NCBI GenBank assembly: GCA_023151115.1
Contig: JAKLJP010000020.1
Span: 62,001 to 126,000 of the forward strand
Length of the DNA: 64,000 nt
Origin: Anaerolineae bacterium
GTDB lineage: Bacteria > Chloroflexota > Anaerolineae > 4572-78 > J111
Reading direction: 5' to 3'
Under the pieces are notes generated by a model. It did no database searches. It was not told the origin of the DNA and saw only the letters and a list, made by a program, of their open reading frames with translations. Positions 20,039-29,424 of the stretch are shown here, one piece after another. Numbering within the stretch: position 1 is the first letter of the stretch; each line of letters opens with the position of its first letter. A program made the translations under genes and the position numbers.

Positions 20039-20055
20039 ATCGAGGACAACGATAT

Positions 20056-20328
20056 TTAGCTCTGTCCGGCGGCTTGAACCCGGGCCAAATCGTAAACTGC
20101 TTCCAATTGGCTGAAAATTTTGTAGGCGCGGTTCAGGTGGGTGAGCCGCGCCGGATCATTTACGGCACTGCCCCCCATCCGTAAGGTCAAACGGGCCTCA
20201 TCGTCCGCATTAACTGAGCAGGCAACCAAGCCGCATGCCGCAGCCTGTCCTGAGCTTGTCGAAGGGAAGCCAACGCCTGGGATAATGCTCAGGATATGCT
20301 GACGGAGGGCGGGTATTGGGGAAAACAA
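20056..20328 (-). pseudogene. Unrecognised fragment interrupted by a repeat
   Basis: An open frame of 90 codons on the minus strand. Its last 50 residues look protein-like (RMGGSAVNDPARLTHLNRAY), but I do not recognise them. The middle is translated from the repeat at 20244-20266 (giving FPSTSSGQ). It is best read as the tail of a lost gene into which the repeat was copied, though a small real gene cannot be excluded. Confidence 0.3.
20244..20266. repeat. Repeat 'cctgtcctgagcttgtcgaa'
   Basis: A short word (cctgtcctgagcttgtcgaa plus ggg) of a type I have met in many environmental bacterial genomes. Related words make up the element at 42745-42845. Confidence 0.7.
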
Positions 20329-20378
20329 CGGCGCTTGATAAAGGCCCGTGCTTTATGGCACGCACCATCGCCAATCCA

Positions 20379-21416
20379 TCAAACACCAGAGTAACCAGGA
20401 AATGATCTAAATTGGAAGGGAATACGTCCCTCAATTCGATCCAGGCTGGGGATAATTTTGAAGTAACCCTTGTAAGAGCGTGTAAAATGTTCAGTGTTGT
20501 TGAAGCCACACGCACTGGCTATCTCGGCAATAGATAGTTCGGTTTGAGTCAGTAAGGCCCGGGCTCTATAAAGACGAACATTGATATAATACCGCATGGG
20601 CGTAAGGCCGGTGAATTTTTTAAATAAGCGCTCAAGTTGCCGTTGGGATATACCCACATCGTGAGCAATTTTCGATAGCCCCAGTGGCTTCTCCAAATTG
20701 CGCTCCATAAGGATAATCGCCTCTCTGAGCAATTCTGGCACCGTATAACCGATGGGTTCGTAGTGACGCGATAATTGACTCTCTTCGCCAGGGCGCAGCC
20801 GTTCTTGAAAAATGTAACGCGCCGCTGCGTTGGCCAGGTCAATGCCTTGTTGAATCCGAATAATTTCCAGGGCCAGATCAACTGCCGCCAAACCACCACA
20901 ACAGGTTAAACGATCTCGGTCAACTACAAACAAGACCTGATCTATCTGTGTGTTCGGGAACAGTTCGCCAAAAGCGTCGATGTGTTCATAATGGACCACC
21001 GCCCGGTATCCCTCCATAAGCCCCGCAAAAGCCAGGACAAAGGCGCCGGTATCAATACCAACCAGGGTGGTGTCCTGGTGGGCCAAAATCCGCAACCAGG
21101 TTTGTAGCTGACGATCCTGATACTTTTCCGGCGTCCAACTCGCATTGACAACCAAAAAATCAAAACGGGTTTGAGTCTCGGCAAAGCCAACTGTATTTCC
21201 AACCACAAAACCATTACTGGCCGTGACATCTTGTCCATCGAGTGAAAGAAATTGCCATTGGTAAATGGTGGCGCCGCGCAGGTAATTGGCCGCTCGAAAG
21301 GGGTCAATAAAGGATTGAGCAGCCAGGCCATTGAATGCGGGCAATAAAAGCATCCCGATGCTGACAGGCGTGTTGGCTTGGTGGGTCATGATTCGGCCAG
21401 ACGATGAATTAAACAT
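20379..21416 (-). CDS. GlxA-family AraC-type regulator (carnitine/betaine type)
   Basis: A 345-residue activator with a DJ-1/PfpI-like amidase-fold sensor domain (residues about 15-200, LLPAFNGLAAQSFIDPFRAA) and two C-terminal AraC helix-turn-helix motifs (LSKIAHDVGISQRQLERLFK and IAEIASACGFNNTEHFTRSY). This architecture is that of GbdR and CdhR, which sense betaine or carnitine. It is transcribed away from the oxygenase operon, with 144 bases between starts, so it should control that operon. Translation may begin at 21389 instead, at MTHQANTPVS. Confidence 0.9.
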   Translation of the reverse strand: MFNSSSGRIMTHQANTPVSIGMLLLPAFNGLAAQSFIDPFRAANYLRGATIYQWQFLSLDGQDVTASNGFVVGNTVGFAETQTRFDFLVVNASWTPEKYQDRQLQTWLRILAHQDTTLVGIDTGAFVLAFAGLMEGYRAVVHYEHIDAFGELFPNTQIDQVLFVVDRDRLTCCGGLAAVDLALEIIRIQQGIDLANAAARYIFQERLRPGEESQLSRHYEPIGYTVPELLREAIILMERNLEKPLGLSKIAHDVGISQRQLERLFKKFTGLTPMRYYINVRLYRARALLTQTELSIAEIASACGFNNTEHFTRSYKGYFKIIPSLDRIEGRIPFQFRSFPGYSGV

Positions 21417-21433
21417 TTGACGATTATAGCACG

Positions 21434-21481
21434 ATTTTTGTCGAAAAATATCATGAATCGGGTCATTTTAGCCGGTATACT
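21434..21481 (+). promoter_or_regulatory. Divergent regulatory region of the carnitine module
   Basis: An inverted repeat (attttt 21434-21439, aaaaat 21444-21449) and a good -10 box TATACT (21476-21481) without a clear -35 box. Lack of a -35 is usual for AraC-activated promoters. Confidence 0.4.
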
Positions 21482-21560
21482 GTGTTTAGCAAACCCGAGA
21501 AAATACAACCCAAGTCGCTGTCAACCAAATCTAACCAAAACTCTATTGGAGATTGGACAA

Positions 21561-22730
21561 ATGGCTATCTCAATAAGTGAGCTACAAACTTTAGCTGACC
21601 GCTTTGATGTTGTTCCGCAGCGTTCATACTCTTTACCGGCCCGAGCTTATACCCAGCCGGGGTATCTCGATATTGAGCAAGAGGCTATCTTTTACAAGAG
21701 CTGGCAATATGTGTGTCACCTTGAGCAACTACGGCAACCGGGAGATTATATCGCCATTGACATTCAAGGGCAGCCAATTATCGCTCTCCGGGATCGAGCC
21801 GGGGTCTTGCGTGCTTTCTACAATGTCTGCCGCCATCGTGGGCACGAGTTGGTTAAAGGAGAGGGCAACCTTAAAGCCATTGTCTGCCCCTACCACGCCT
21901 GGTGTTATAGCCTGGACGGGAAGCTCCTCTCGGCCCGCCATTCAAATACAATAGAAAATTTTGACTGTGACGATTTTGGGCTGATGCCGGTCCAAATTGA
22001 AGCGTTTTGTACCATGATTTTCATTAATCTCAACCCTGAGGCGAAATCACTGGCTATTCAGTCAGGTGAACTGGCCCATGAGATACAGCAATATGCCCCT
22101 GACTTAGAGAATTTAACCCACGCCTACCGGCTGACCTATCGGATTAAGGCCAACTGGAAGAGCGTCGTTGATAATTTCCTGGAATGCTATCACTGTGCGG
22201 TAGCTCACAAGGATTTTGTCAGCCTGGTTGATATGCATAATTACCTGGTCACAACACACGGCATCTACTCCAGTCATATTGCTCCGGCCGGTAAAACAAA
22301 CAATTCAGCCTACAGTGTTGCTGGGGCGAGCGTGCAGGATCACGCTGTTTGGTGGCTGTGGCCCAATACCTGCCTACTGCGTTACCCCGGAGCACCCAAT
22401 TGGATGGTATGGCGATTTATTCCCATTGACACCGAAACAACGGCAGAGACCTTTGATTTCTTCTTTGAAGACTCGACTCCAACACCCGCGCAGATGGAAG
22501 CCATCCGGTACATTGACCAAGTATTACAAAAAGAAGATATAGACATCGTTGAAAGTGTGCAGCGAGGGATGAAAACGCCTGCCTACGAGCAGGGTCGCTT
22601 TGTGTGCAGCGCCAATGGCCAGGGCGAAAGCGAACATGCGGTGCATCACTTTCACAGCCTGTATCTGGAAGCCATAGCGCAATATCTGCAATCCAGGCAG
22701 TTGAAGGAACAAGGGAAACGGGTAATATGA
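21561..22730 (+). CDS. Rieske oxygenase alpha subunit (betaine/carnitine monooxygenase type)
   Basis: A 389-residue Rieske non-heme iron oxygenase. The 2Fe-2S site is CRH (90-92) and CPYH (109-112). The mononuclear iron ligands are His211 and His216 in NFLECYHCAVAH, with a late acidic ligand likely in DIDIVES. Relatives GbcA and CntA demethylate glycine betaine or cleave carnitine; the BKACE and carnitine dehydrogenase genes downstream favour glycine betaine to dimethylglycine. The reductase partner is not encoded nearby. The start at 21561 follows GGAG; an upstream frame from 21417 is untranslated leader. It overlaps the next gene by ATGA. Confidence 0.88.
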   Translation: MAISISELQTLADRFDVVPQRSYSLPARAYTQPGYLDIEQEAIFYKSWQYVCHLEQLRQPGDYIAIDIQGQPIIALRDRAGVLRAFYNVCRHRGHELVKGEGNLKAIVCPYHAWCYSLDGKLLSARHSNTIENFDCDDFGLMPVQIEAFCTMIFINLNPEAKSLAIQSGELAHEIQQYAPDLENLTHAYRLTYRIKANWKSVVDNFLECYHCAVAHKDFVSLVDMHNYLVTTHGIYSSHIAPAGKTNNSAYSVAGASVQDHAVWWLWPNTCLLRYPGAPNWMVWRFIPIDTETTAETFDFFFEDSTPTPAQMEAIRYIDQVLQKEDIDIVESVQRGMKTPAYEQGRFVCSANGQGESEHAVHHFHSLYLEAIAQYLQSRQLKEQGKRVI

Positions 22731-23656
22731 GCAAATCAGTGATTGTTACCTGCGCTGTGACCGGCGGTATTCACACCCCAACTATGTCCCCATTTCTGCC
22801 GATTAAGCCTGCCGAAATCGCAAAGGCAGCCCTTGAGGCTGTAGAAGCGGGCGCCGCTATTATTCATCTCCACGCCCGCCACCCCGAAACCGGAAAGCCT
22901 GATCCAAGACCTGAAATCTTTGAGCAGTTCTTGCCGGTTATCAGAGACGGGTGCGACGCGGTCATTAATATCTCGACTGGGGGTGGGTTAGGTATGAGCC
23001 GCGAAGAGCGCATTTTGGCGGCAAAAAGATTCAGCCCCGAAATGGCTTCGCTCAATGTTGGCTCAATGAATTTTGGCATTTTCCCGATGGCGACCAAATA
23101 TACTGACTGGAAACATGACTGGGAACCGGCCTTCTTAAATATGACTGAGGATTTTATATTTCGCAACACCTTTGCCGATATTGAATTCATTCTGAAAGAA
23201 CTGGGTGAGAATCACGGGACGCGGTTTGAGTTTGAATGTTATGATCTGGGGCACCTTTACAATCTGGCCTATTTTGTTGACAAAGGCATGCTTCAACCCC
23301 CGTTTTTCATCCAGATGGTGTTTGGAATTCTGGGTGGGGTTGGGGCAGATTTGGATAATCTGATGCATCTGCATACTATCGCCAACAAGCTATTTGCTGA
23401 TGACTACGAGTGGTCGGTCCTGGCTGCGGGGCGACATCAAATGCCCTTTGCCACGCAGTCGGCCATGCTGGGCGGTAATCTGCGGGTAGGGTTAGAGGAT
23501 AGCCTCTATATTAGCAAAGGCGAATTGGCAAAATCCAACGCCGAGCAGGTTCACAAAATCCGAACAATTATCGAAAATCTGGGGCTTCGAGTGGCCACTC
23601 CTGCCGAGGTGCGCCAGCGTCTTGGGCTTAAAGGTGTTGATCAGGTTAACTTTTAA
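22727..23656 (+). CDS. 3-keto-5-aminohexanoate cleavage-type enzyme (BKACE, DUF849)
   Basis: A 309-residue beta-keto acid cleavage enzyme. It has the zinc motif IHLHARHP (His47, His49), INISTGGG, the SLNVGSMNFG strand and FECYDLGHL. BKACE enzymes exchange the acyl part of a beta-keto acid with acetyl-CoA. In the carnitine route, 3-dehydrocarnitine plus acetyl-CoA gives betainyl-CoA and acetoacetate, which fits its neighbours. It is coupled to the oxygenase by a 4-base overlap and lies 11 bases before the dehydrogenase. Confidence 0.88.
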   Translation: MSKSVIVTCAVTGGIHTPTMSPFLPIKPAEIAKAALEAVEAGAAIIHLHARHPETGKPDPRPEIFEQFLPVIRDGCDAVINISTGGGLGMSREERILAAKRFSPEMASLNVGSMNFGIFPMATKYTDWKHDWEPAFLNMTEDFIFRNTFADIEFILKELGENHGTRFEFECYDLGHLYNLAYFVDKGMLQPPFFIQMVFGILGGVGADLDNLMHLHTIANKLFADDYEWSVLAAGRHQMPFATQSAMLGGNLRVGLEDSLYISKGELAKSNAEQVHKIRTIIENLGLRVATPAEVRQRLGLKGVDQVNF

Positions 23657-23667
23657 CAGGGTGTGAA

Positions 23668-24609
23668 ATGGTAAATTTTGAACGTGTTTCAGTACTAGGG
23701 GCCGGTGTCATTGGTTCCAGTTGGGCCGCCCTATTTCTGGCAGCCGGACTGCATGTTAATGTCTTTGAGCCGGCAAAAGAGGGTGAGAGGGCTGTTCGTG
23801 AGTACATCGAGCGCGCTTGGCCGACTCTGGAGATATTGGGCCTGACGCAAAATGGCGATCCACAGCGCATCAACTTTCATTCAAGTGCAAAAATGGCGGT
23901 TCGTGAGGTTCAGTTTGTGCAGGAAAGTATCCCTGAGCGACTTGAACTCAAACATCAACTTTTTGCCGAGATCGAGCCACATTTATCAACCGAGGTGATT
24001 GTGGCCTCGTCGGCCTCAGGCCTGATGGTTAGTGAGATGCAAAAAGGGTGGCGCAATCCGTCACGCTTTTTATTGGGGCACCCGTTTAATCCGCCCCACC
24101 TGATCCCACTGGTTGAGTTGCTGGTCAATGAACAGACAGCCGAGGGTGTTCTGGAAGCGGCAGAAGCGTTTTATCACCAAGTCGGCAAGGTGACCATTCG
24201 GGTCAAACGGGAGATGCCGGGACATGTGGCGAATCGTCTCCAGGCGGCTTTATGGCGTGAGGCGATTCATCTTGTTCAAAGCGGCGTAGCCTCCGTGGAG
24301 GATGTAGATAAGGCGGTGTGGGCTGGGCCAGGTTTGAGATGGGCGGCGATGGGGCCACATATGTTGTTTCATCTGGGGGCGGGACCCGGTGGTATGATGG
24401 AATTCTGTAACCGTTACCGAGATAGCTTTCATAGATGGTGGGCTGATCTGGGCGAGGTGGAGTTGACCCCGGAAGTAGCAGAAATTCTAACGGATGGGAT
24501 CCAGGCTGAGGCAAAAGGTCGAGACGTGCAAAGTGTATCGGCTCAACGAGATGCTTTGATTGTAAGGATGCTGCACAGCACTCTGGGTCTGCGTGATGAG
24601 AACAAATAG
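23668..24609 (+). CDS. L-carnitine dehydrogenase-like 3-hydroxyacyl dehydrogenase
   Basis: A 313-residue NAD-dependent dehydrogenase of the 3-hydroxyacyl-CoA dehydrogenase family. VSVLGAGVIGSSWAALFLAA gives the Rossmann fold, HPFNPPHLIPLVE the catalytic His region, and GPGLRWAAMGP the C-terminal domain. Length and motifs fit carnitine 3-dehydrogenase, which converts L-carnitine to 3-dehydrocarnitine, the substrate of the BKACE encoded just before it. A general hydroxyacyl-CoA role is less likely given the context. Confidence 0.85.
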   Translation: MVNFERVSVLGAGVIGSSWAALFLAAGLHVNVFEPAKEGERAVREYIERAWPTLEILGLTQNGDPQRINFHSSAKMAVREVQFVQESIPERLELKHQLFAEIEPHLSTEVIVASSASGLMVSEMQKGWRNPSRFLLGHPFNPPHLIPLVELLVNEQTAEGVLEAAEAFYHQVGKVTIRVKREMPGHVANRLQAALWREAIHLVQSGVASVEDVDKAVWAGPGLRWAAMGPHMLFHLGAGPGGMMEFCNRYRDSFHRWWADLGEVELTPEVAEILTDGIQAEAKGRDVQSVSAQRDALIVRMLHSTLGLRDENK

Positions 24610-24769
24610 GTCTTCTGTCCGGTCAAGGCAACAGCGCCATCATCAAATCATTCAAATATCGTTTCAGGGCGGCAAAGGTTAATTCATCCATATGTCGGAA
24701 GGCGGCTTCATTTTTCGTCACTATCCATTTTTTGGATCGCTACGCCAACTAACAACAGTTTAAGCTGCT

Positions 24770-25978
24770 TCACCCGGCAAAGACCCGGCGCAGCACTCGC
24801 CGGACGGTGATATTTTCGAGCGTGTTTTGTTCGCCAAAAGCAATCCTGATGAGCACCATTTTGAGGTCGGGGCGAAGGGCGGCTAGGCGGACCATGGGGT
24901 TGATGAGCAGGGGGTTGACAAACAGATCGCGGGTCAAACTACAGACCCGGAACAGGCGTTGAAACCGTTGCCGCAGCAGGCGATCATAATCGGCCAGGCG
25001 CGGCAGCGAAAAATCGGCGCTGGCAAAAAGGCGCAGCACATGTTCGGCGGCCACTTTGCCCGACTCCAGGGCATAATCTATGCCCTCGCCGGTGAGCGGG
25101 TTGACCAGCCCGGCGGCCTCGCCGACCAAGAGCGTCCGCTCGGCGTAGGTGGGCGCGGTCAGAAAGTCCATGCGCAGGGGATACCCTTTGACCTGCCCGA
25201 CCTGGCGCGCTCCGGCTAACATTTCCCGTAACTGCGGCGTCTGGATGAAACTGTCAAAAGCCTGGCGGGTGTTGCGTGACAGCCAGCGCCCGGCCCAGCC
25301 CCAGGGAAAAATACCCGCGCCGATATTGGCCGCGCCATGGGGTAAGGGAAAAACCCAGCCGTAGCCGGGCAGCGGCACCCCGGCAAAACTCAACTGCATG
25401 GCGTCGCTTAAGCCTTTGACTTCTTCAAAATAGGCCCTGGCCGCCAGGGCTACCACCGGCATTTTTTTGAGCAGGCCCATTTGCTGTAACAGCGGCACAC
25501 TGGCCCCGGTCGCCACAATAGCGACTCGCGCCGTAGCCGAAAAGGAGCCTCCCGGATGTTTGCCGGTCACTTCGACGCCCTTGCCGTTAGCCGTTACCCC
25601 GGTGACGCGGACCTGGCTCTGAAACTGAGCGCCATGTGTAATGACGTGGCGGCGCAGGATGTCATCCAGGGTAAAGCGGGGCACAATCAGGGTGTAACCG
25701 GGCCGGCCATTTTTGCCGGGAAAGGGTGCGGTGACAGTTTGGCCGGCGGCGGAAGCAACTTCTACTCGATTGAGGCGGCAGCCAACCGGCAGCAACTCGC
25801 TCAATAGCTCCATATCTTCCAGAACGGTCAGGGCGCGGGGAGTCAGGCCGTCGCCACAGGTTTTATCGCGGGGAAAGTCGGCCTTGTCCAACAGCAGCAC
25901 ATCCAATCCTTGTTTAGCCAGGTAATAGGCTGCTGCCGAGCCACCCGGCCCAGCCCCGACAATAACGACATCATGCAT
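24770..25978 (-). CDS. Geranylgeranyl reductase family FAD-dependent oxidoreductase
   Basis: A 402-residue flavoprotein. DVVIVGAGPGGSAAAYYLAK (3-22) binds FAD, KTCGDGL is the family's cysteine-containing motif near residue 50, and LLVGEAAGLVNPLTGEGIDYA closes the flavin site. Members saturate isoprenoid chains of menaquinone, lipids or chlorophyll. In a non-phototrophic context quinone or lipid reduction is the likely role. The start at 25978 is chosen because the Rossmann strand begins there; twelve further upstream codons are possible. Monocistronic. Confidence 0.87.
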   Translation of the reverse strand: MHDVVIVGAGPGGSAAAYYLAKQGLDVLLLDKADFPRDKTCGDGLTPRALTVLEDMELLSELLPVGCRLNRVEVASAAGQTVTAPFPGKNGRPGYTLIVPRFTLDDILRRHVITHGAQFQSQVRVTGVTANGKGVEVTGKHPGGSFSATARVAIVATGASVPLLQQMGLLKKMPVVALAARAYFEEVKGLSDAMQLSFAGVPLPGYGWVFPLPHGAANIGAGIFPWGWAGRWLSRNTRQAFDSFIQTPQLREMLAGARQVGQVKGYPLRMDFLTAPTYAERTLLVGEAAGLVNPLTGEGIDYALESGKVAAEHVLRLFASADFSLPRLADYDRLLRQRFQRLFRVCSLTRDLFVNPLLINPMVRLAALRPDLKMVLIRIAFGEQNTLENITVRRVLRRVFAG

Positions 25979-26172
25979 GATTCCAATCACCCTCCCCCTT
26001 GAGACCCTATTCAAAAACTCAATTCCAAACCTGTCCGGTTCGACAGACCTGACAGGTTTTCGGATAGGCTTTTTTAGGCAATATACCTCTGGGCCGGGAA
26101 GCCGTCAATTTTTTAGGGAGTATTCTGTAGGGGTTTGATTGGGTTTGAAACAGTTTCGCCATTAATTATGAA

Positions 26173-26203
26173 AAGGAGCCGCATCGGGGGATGCCGGCTC
26201 CTT
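26173..26203 (-). terminator. Terminator of fumC
   Basis: aaggagcc(g)gcat arms around a G-rich loop, with a T4 run on the minus-strand side, 30 bases after the fumC stop. Confidence 0.7.
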
Positions 26204-26232
26204 GAAAATCGGTGTCAGGTGTTGTTTGAAAC

Positions 26233-27621
26233 TTATTCCGGGCCAATCATTTTCTCAGGGCGGACCACCTCATCAAATTTTTCACCGGTCAGCAGGCCGA
26301 GCTCAATGGCTACTTCGCGCAAGGTTTTGTTTTCGGCGTGGGCTTTCTTGGCTACTTTGGCCGCGTTGTCATAGCCGATGTGCGGATTGAGGGCCGTGAC
26401 CAACATGAGTGAATTATTCAGATAGCCTTGAATCACGGTCTGATTAGCCTCGATTCCAACGGCGCAGTGCTCGTTGAACGACTCGCAGGCGTCGGCCAAC
26501 AGGCGAATGGAATTGAGCAGGTTAAAAATCATGACCGGCTTAAAGACGTTTAATTCAAAATTGCCCGACATGCCGCCGATGTTGACTGCGACATCGTTGC
26601 CCATCACCTGGGCGCAAACCATGGTCATGGCCTCGGATTGGGTCGGGTTAACCTTGCCGGGCATAATCGAGCTGCCCGGTTCGTTTTCGGGGATGACCAA
26701 CTCGCCGATACCACAGCGGGGACCGGAGGCCAGCCAGCGGACATCGTTGGCGATTTTGTTGAGCGAGGCGGCCAGAGTTTTCATGGCCCCACTGGCAAAG
26801 ACAACGGCATCGTGACCGGCCAGGGACTCAAATTTGTTGGGAGCGGTGCGGAAGGGCAGGCCGGTCAGTTGGGCAATGTGCGCCGCCGCTTTGACGGCAA
26901 ATTCCGGGTGGGTGTTGAGGCCCGTGCCCACCGCCGTGCCGCCCAAAGCCAGTTCATACAGGCCATCCAGGGCAAACTCAATCCGTTTGAGGTCATTATC
27001 AAGCTGCTGGACGTAGCCGGAAAATTCCTGGCCCAGGGTCAGGGGAACCGCGTCCATGAGGTGAGTCCGGCCAATTTTGATGATATCTTTGAACTCATCC
27101 GATTTGGCGGCCAGGGTGTCGCGGAGCTGTTTGACCATCGGCAGCAGGCGGCGGTTGATCTCCTCGGCGGCGGCGATATGCATGGCCGTGGGGAAGGTGT
27201 CGTTGGAGGATTGAGCTTTGTTGACATCGTCGTTGGGGTGGATGGGTTTTTTGCTGCCCATGACCCCGCCGGCCATTTCGATGGCCCGGTTGGAGATAAC
27301 TTCGTTGGCGTTCATATTGGTCTGGGTGCCGCTGCCGGTTTGCCAGATGGAGAGCGGAAAATGTTCATCCAGTTTGCCTTCGATCACTTCGTCGGCGGCG
27401 CGGATGATCCAATCGGCTTTTTCGGCAAAGGCCGGGTACAACTCTTTATTGGTCAGGGCGGCTGCTTTTTTGAGAATGCCCAGCGCCCGGATCATTTCGC
27501 GGGGGAAGCGGTCATGCCCAATTTTGAAGTGGATCAACGAACGGGCGGTCTGCGCCCCATAATATTTATCGGCGGGCACTTCAATCCGGCCCATTGTATC
27601 GGTTTCGATGCGGTATTCCAT
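26233..27621 (-). CDS. fumC: Fumarate hydratase class II
   Basis: A 462-residue iron-free fumarase of the aspartase/fumarase superfamily; it hydrates fumarate to L-malate in the citric acid cycle. [13 protein letters not shown] (substrate site), [17 protein letters not shown], and the superfamily signature [13 protein letters not shown] with the catalytic Ser loop are all intact. The length is that of E. coli FumC. It is a single gene with a terminator at 26173-26203. Confidence 0.96.
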   Translation of the reverse strand: MEYRIETDTMGRIEVPADKYYGAQTARSLIHFKIGHDRFPREMIRALGILKKAAALTNKELYPAFAEKADWIIRAADEVIEGKLDEHFPLSIWQTGSGTQTNMNANEVISNRAIEMAGGVMGSKKPIHPNDDVNKAQSSNDTFPTAMHIAAAEEINRRLLPMVKQLRDTLAAKSDEFKDIIKIGRTHLMDAVPLTLGQEFSGYVQQLDNDLKRIEFALDGLYELALGGTAVGTGLNTHPEFAVKAAAHIAQLTGLPFRTAPNKFESLAGHDAVVFASGAMKTLAASLNKIANDVRWLASGPRCGIGELVIPENEPGSSIMPGKVNPTQSEAMTMVCAQVMGNDVAVNIGGMSGNFELNVFKPVMIFNLLNSIRLLADACESFNEHCAVGIEANQTVIQGYLNNSLMLVTALNPHIGYDNAAKVAKKAHAENKTLREVAIELGLLTGEKFDEVVRPEKMIGPE

Positions 27622-27822
27622 TAGTTCTCCTGTGAAAATAGTAATCAGATGTCAGTAGTCAGATAAGTTCTGCTACTCTGTTACCTTATTAGTGCATTTT
27701 ATTGGCAAGTTAAAGATACACCGAGGTATGCCGGGCTAGTAGTGCTATGTGTCACTTTATGGGCAGTCAATTGTCATATTCTGGAAGAGGTAGTTTTTTA
27801 GGAAAACAATCACTTAAGATTC

Positions 27823-27868
27823 GTGTTGCGTCTTCCGTTTTTATTACGCAAGATGCAAGACGCAACAC
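27823..27868. repeat. Inverted repeat, family 'gtgttgcgtctt'
   Basis: Arms 27823-27834 and 27857-27868 are perfect complements, of the same word as the hairpin at 12101-12153. It sits 15 bases past the LmbE-like gene stop and may act as its terminator. Confidence 0.8.
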
Positions 27869-27882
27869 ATTTGATCCTGACT

Positions 27883-28590
27883 TTAGGTTAACGTAATCAC
27901 ATAAAACTCTTCACGGTTAACCGGGCGGCCATACATATCAACAGCTTGGGTGCGTTCTGTGACCCGTTGGATGACGGCCTCCAGGTCTTTGATCTGGCTG
28001 GTATGACATTGAATGGCTTTGAGCTTGGTATCGAGGACGGTAGTAATATCTACCCAACGGTTGGGCTGCAGCGAGCCGGCCAGGTAGACTTCTTTAACGG
28101 CATGCGGCTCCAGGCCGTCGTACAACAGTTCGGGGTGGTACATACGGTTGCGGGCGGCAGGAAAAACGGCATCAATGGCTACTTCACCGGCAGCGCGGTG
28201 ATCGGCGTGGTTGATATACATGCCTTGATAAAAGTAGCGGGTCGGGTCGAGGGTGATGATGGCTTCGGGCCGAAAGCGGCGGATTTCGGCCACCACTCGT
28301 TTGCGTAAGTTAAGGGTAGGCTGGAGTTCGCCGTCCGGCTCATCAAAAAAGATAACCTCTTTAACCCCCAAAATAGTGGCCGCAGCCTGCTGTTCTTGCT
28401 GGCGGACAGCGACCAATTTTTCCGGGGTGAAGGTGGGGTCATCACTGCCTTTGTTGCCATTGGTCAAAATAAGATAGACAACTTCGACTCCGGCGGCGCA
28501 CCACAACGCAATCAGGCCGCCGCTAAAAAATTCGGGGTCATCAGGGTGGGCCATAATCACCATCGCTCGGCTGGGTGTGGGGTTTGACAC
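27883..28590 (-). CDS. PIG-L/LmbE family deacetylase
   Basis: A 235-residue zinc-dependent N-deacetylase-like protein. AHPDDPEFF (14-22) has the metal-binding HPDD and NHADHRAAG supplies the third ligand His. Family members deacetylate GlcNAc conjugates, for example in mycothiol or bacillithiol synthesis. The actual substrate here is unknown, and no thiol biosynthesis partner is present. It follows the ferredoxin gene but a terminator lies between them. Confidence 0.87.
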   Translation of the reverse strand: MSNPTPSRAMVIMAHPDDPEFFSGGLIALWCAAGVEVVYLILTNGNKGSDDPTFTPEKLVAVRQQEQQAAATILGVKEVIFFDEPDGELQPTLNLRKRVVAEIRRFRPEAIITLDPTRYFYQGMYINHADHRAAGEVAIDAVFPAARNRMYHPELLYDGLEPHAVKEVYLAGSLQPNRWVDITTVLDTKLKAIQCHTSQIKDLEAVIQRVTERTQAVDMYGRPVNREEFYVITLT

Positions 28591-28615
28591 AGAGACACCT
28601 CGGTACAGTGGAAAT

Positions 28616-28652
28616 AAAAAGCGGCTCGCTGAGGCAGCGCAGTCCGCTTTTT
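28616..28652 (-). terminator. Terminator downstream of the ferredoxin gene
   Basis: aaaaagcgg (28616-28624) and ccgcttttt (28644-28652) form a stem with T runs on both sides, so it can work in both directions. Confidence 0.8.
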
Positions 28653-28681
28653 TTAGGTATTAGGCTGGGCCAGGGTCAAGC

Positions 28682-28975
28682 TTAGTGGCGCTGTTCGTCT
28701 AAATCGTAATCCCAATAGCCGGGGCCTTCGGTAAAGTAGGCTGCATTGCGGGCAATATCAGCCTCGTATTCGGCTGGAACATCTTCTTCGGGGAAAATCG
28801 CTTCGGGAGGGCAGACTGGGACGCACGCGCCGCAGTCAATACAGGTATCAGGGTCAATCCAGAATAACGCGCCCCACTCCGGGTCGCCTTTTGGGCCGGG
28901 GATGATGCAGTCTACGGGGCAGACTTCAACACAGTCGCCCTCACGGGTGCAAAGCGCAGTAATTACGTGTGTCAT
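28682..28975 (-). CDS. Ferredoxin with two iron-sulfur clusters (FdxA-like)
   Basis: A 97-residue electron carrier. The first cluster region is C9-x5-C15-x3-C19-P, one cysteine fewer than a full four-iron site, as in seven-iron ferredoxins. The second is the classic DTCIDCGACVPVCPPEAIF. The Glu/Asp-rich tail is usual. It is expected to carry a 3Fe-4S and a 4Fe-4S cluster, supplying electrons to oxidoreductases in the cytoplasm. AGGAGG precedes the start. The Rieske ferredoxin gene lies upstream on the same strand. Confidence 0.92.
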   Translation of the reverse strand: MTHVITALCTREGDCVEVCPVDCIIPGPKGDPEWGALFWIDPDTCIDCGACVPVCPPEAIFPEEDVPAEYEADIARNAAYFTEGPGYWDYDLDEQRH

Positions 28976-29010
28976 TAAAATCCTCCTAGATTTTTTTGAA
29001 TGTAGTGGAG

Positions 29011-29322
29011 CTAATTTATTTCGATAAAAATGGAGTGACCTTCGACGTGAACAGGGTAAGTGGCAACTGCCTTAACCGCCTGGCCTCCACCATATTGTCC
29101 CGTTGTTACATCAAACTGGGCGCCATGCCAGGGACACGTGACAATGCGACCAAACAACCGCCCTTCTGCCAAGGGGCCGGTGCTGTGGGGACAGCGGTTA
29201 CTGATGGCATAAAATTCGCCCTCCACATTGAACAGCGCAATCTCATGCCCTTTGGCTTTAACCAACATACCTTTACCCGGAGGCAGTTGGTGGGTTTGGG
29301 CAACTTTAACGGACTCGCTCAT
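29011..29322 (-). CDS. Rieske-type [2Fe-2S] ferredoxin
   Basis: A 103-residue soluble Rieske protein. CPHSTGPLAEG and CPWHGAQFD supply the Cys-His ligand pairs. Such proteins pass electrons to oxygenases or act as the small subunit of nitrite reductase. It may serve the Rieske oxygenase at 21561, whose redox partner is otherwise missing, but the distance makes this a guess. Start chosen at 29322 (MSESVKVAQ); five more codons are possible. Confidence 0.9.
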   Translation of the reverse strand: MSESVKVAQTHQLPPGKGMLVKAKGHEIALFNVEGEFYAISNRCPHSTGPLAEGRLFGRIVTCPWHGAQFDVTTGQYGGGQAVKAVATYPVHVEGHSIFIEIN

Positions 29323-29424
29323 TTTTATTGAGCACAAATTTCACAAGCCCATTTTAGCCCCATCGCCAAAAATTGTCAACAGCTTTTAAGCCTAATTTGA
29401 CCAGGAAGTTTAGCTCTGAAAATA

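Noticed and set aside
21417..21560. 48-codon N-terminal extension of the Rieske oxygenase
   Set aside because: It covers the divergent promoter region and has no family similarity; MAISISELQTL is the usual kind of start.
26638..27624. A 328-codon open frame antisense to fumC
   Set aside because: It mirrors a highly conserved enzyme gene; the translation is Gly/Gln/His-rich and unlike any protein.
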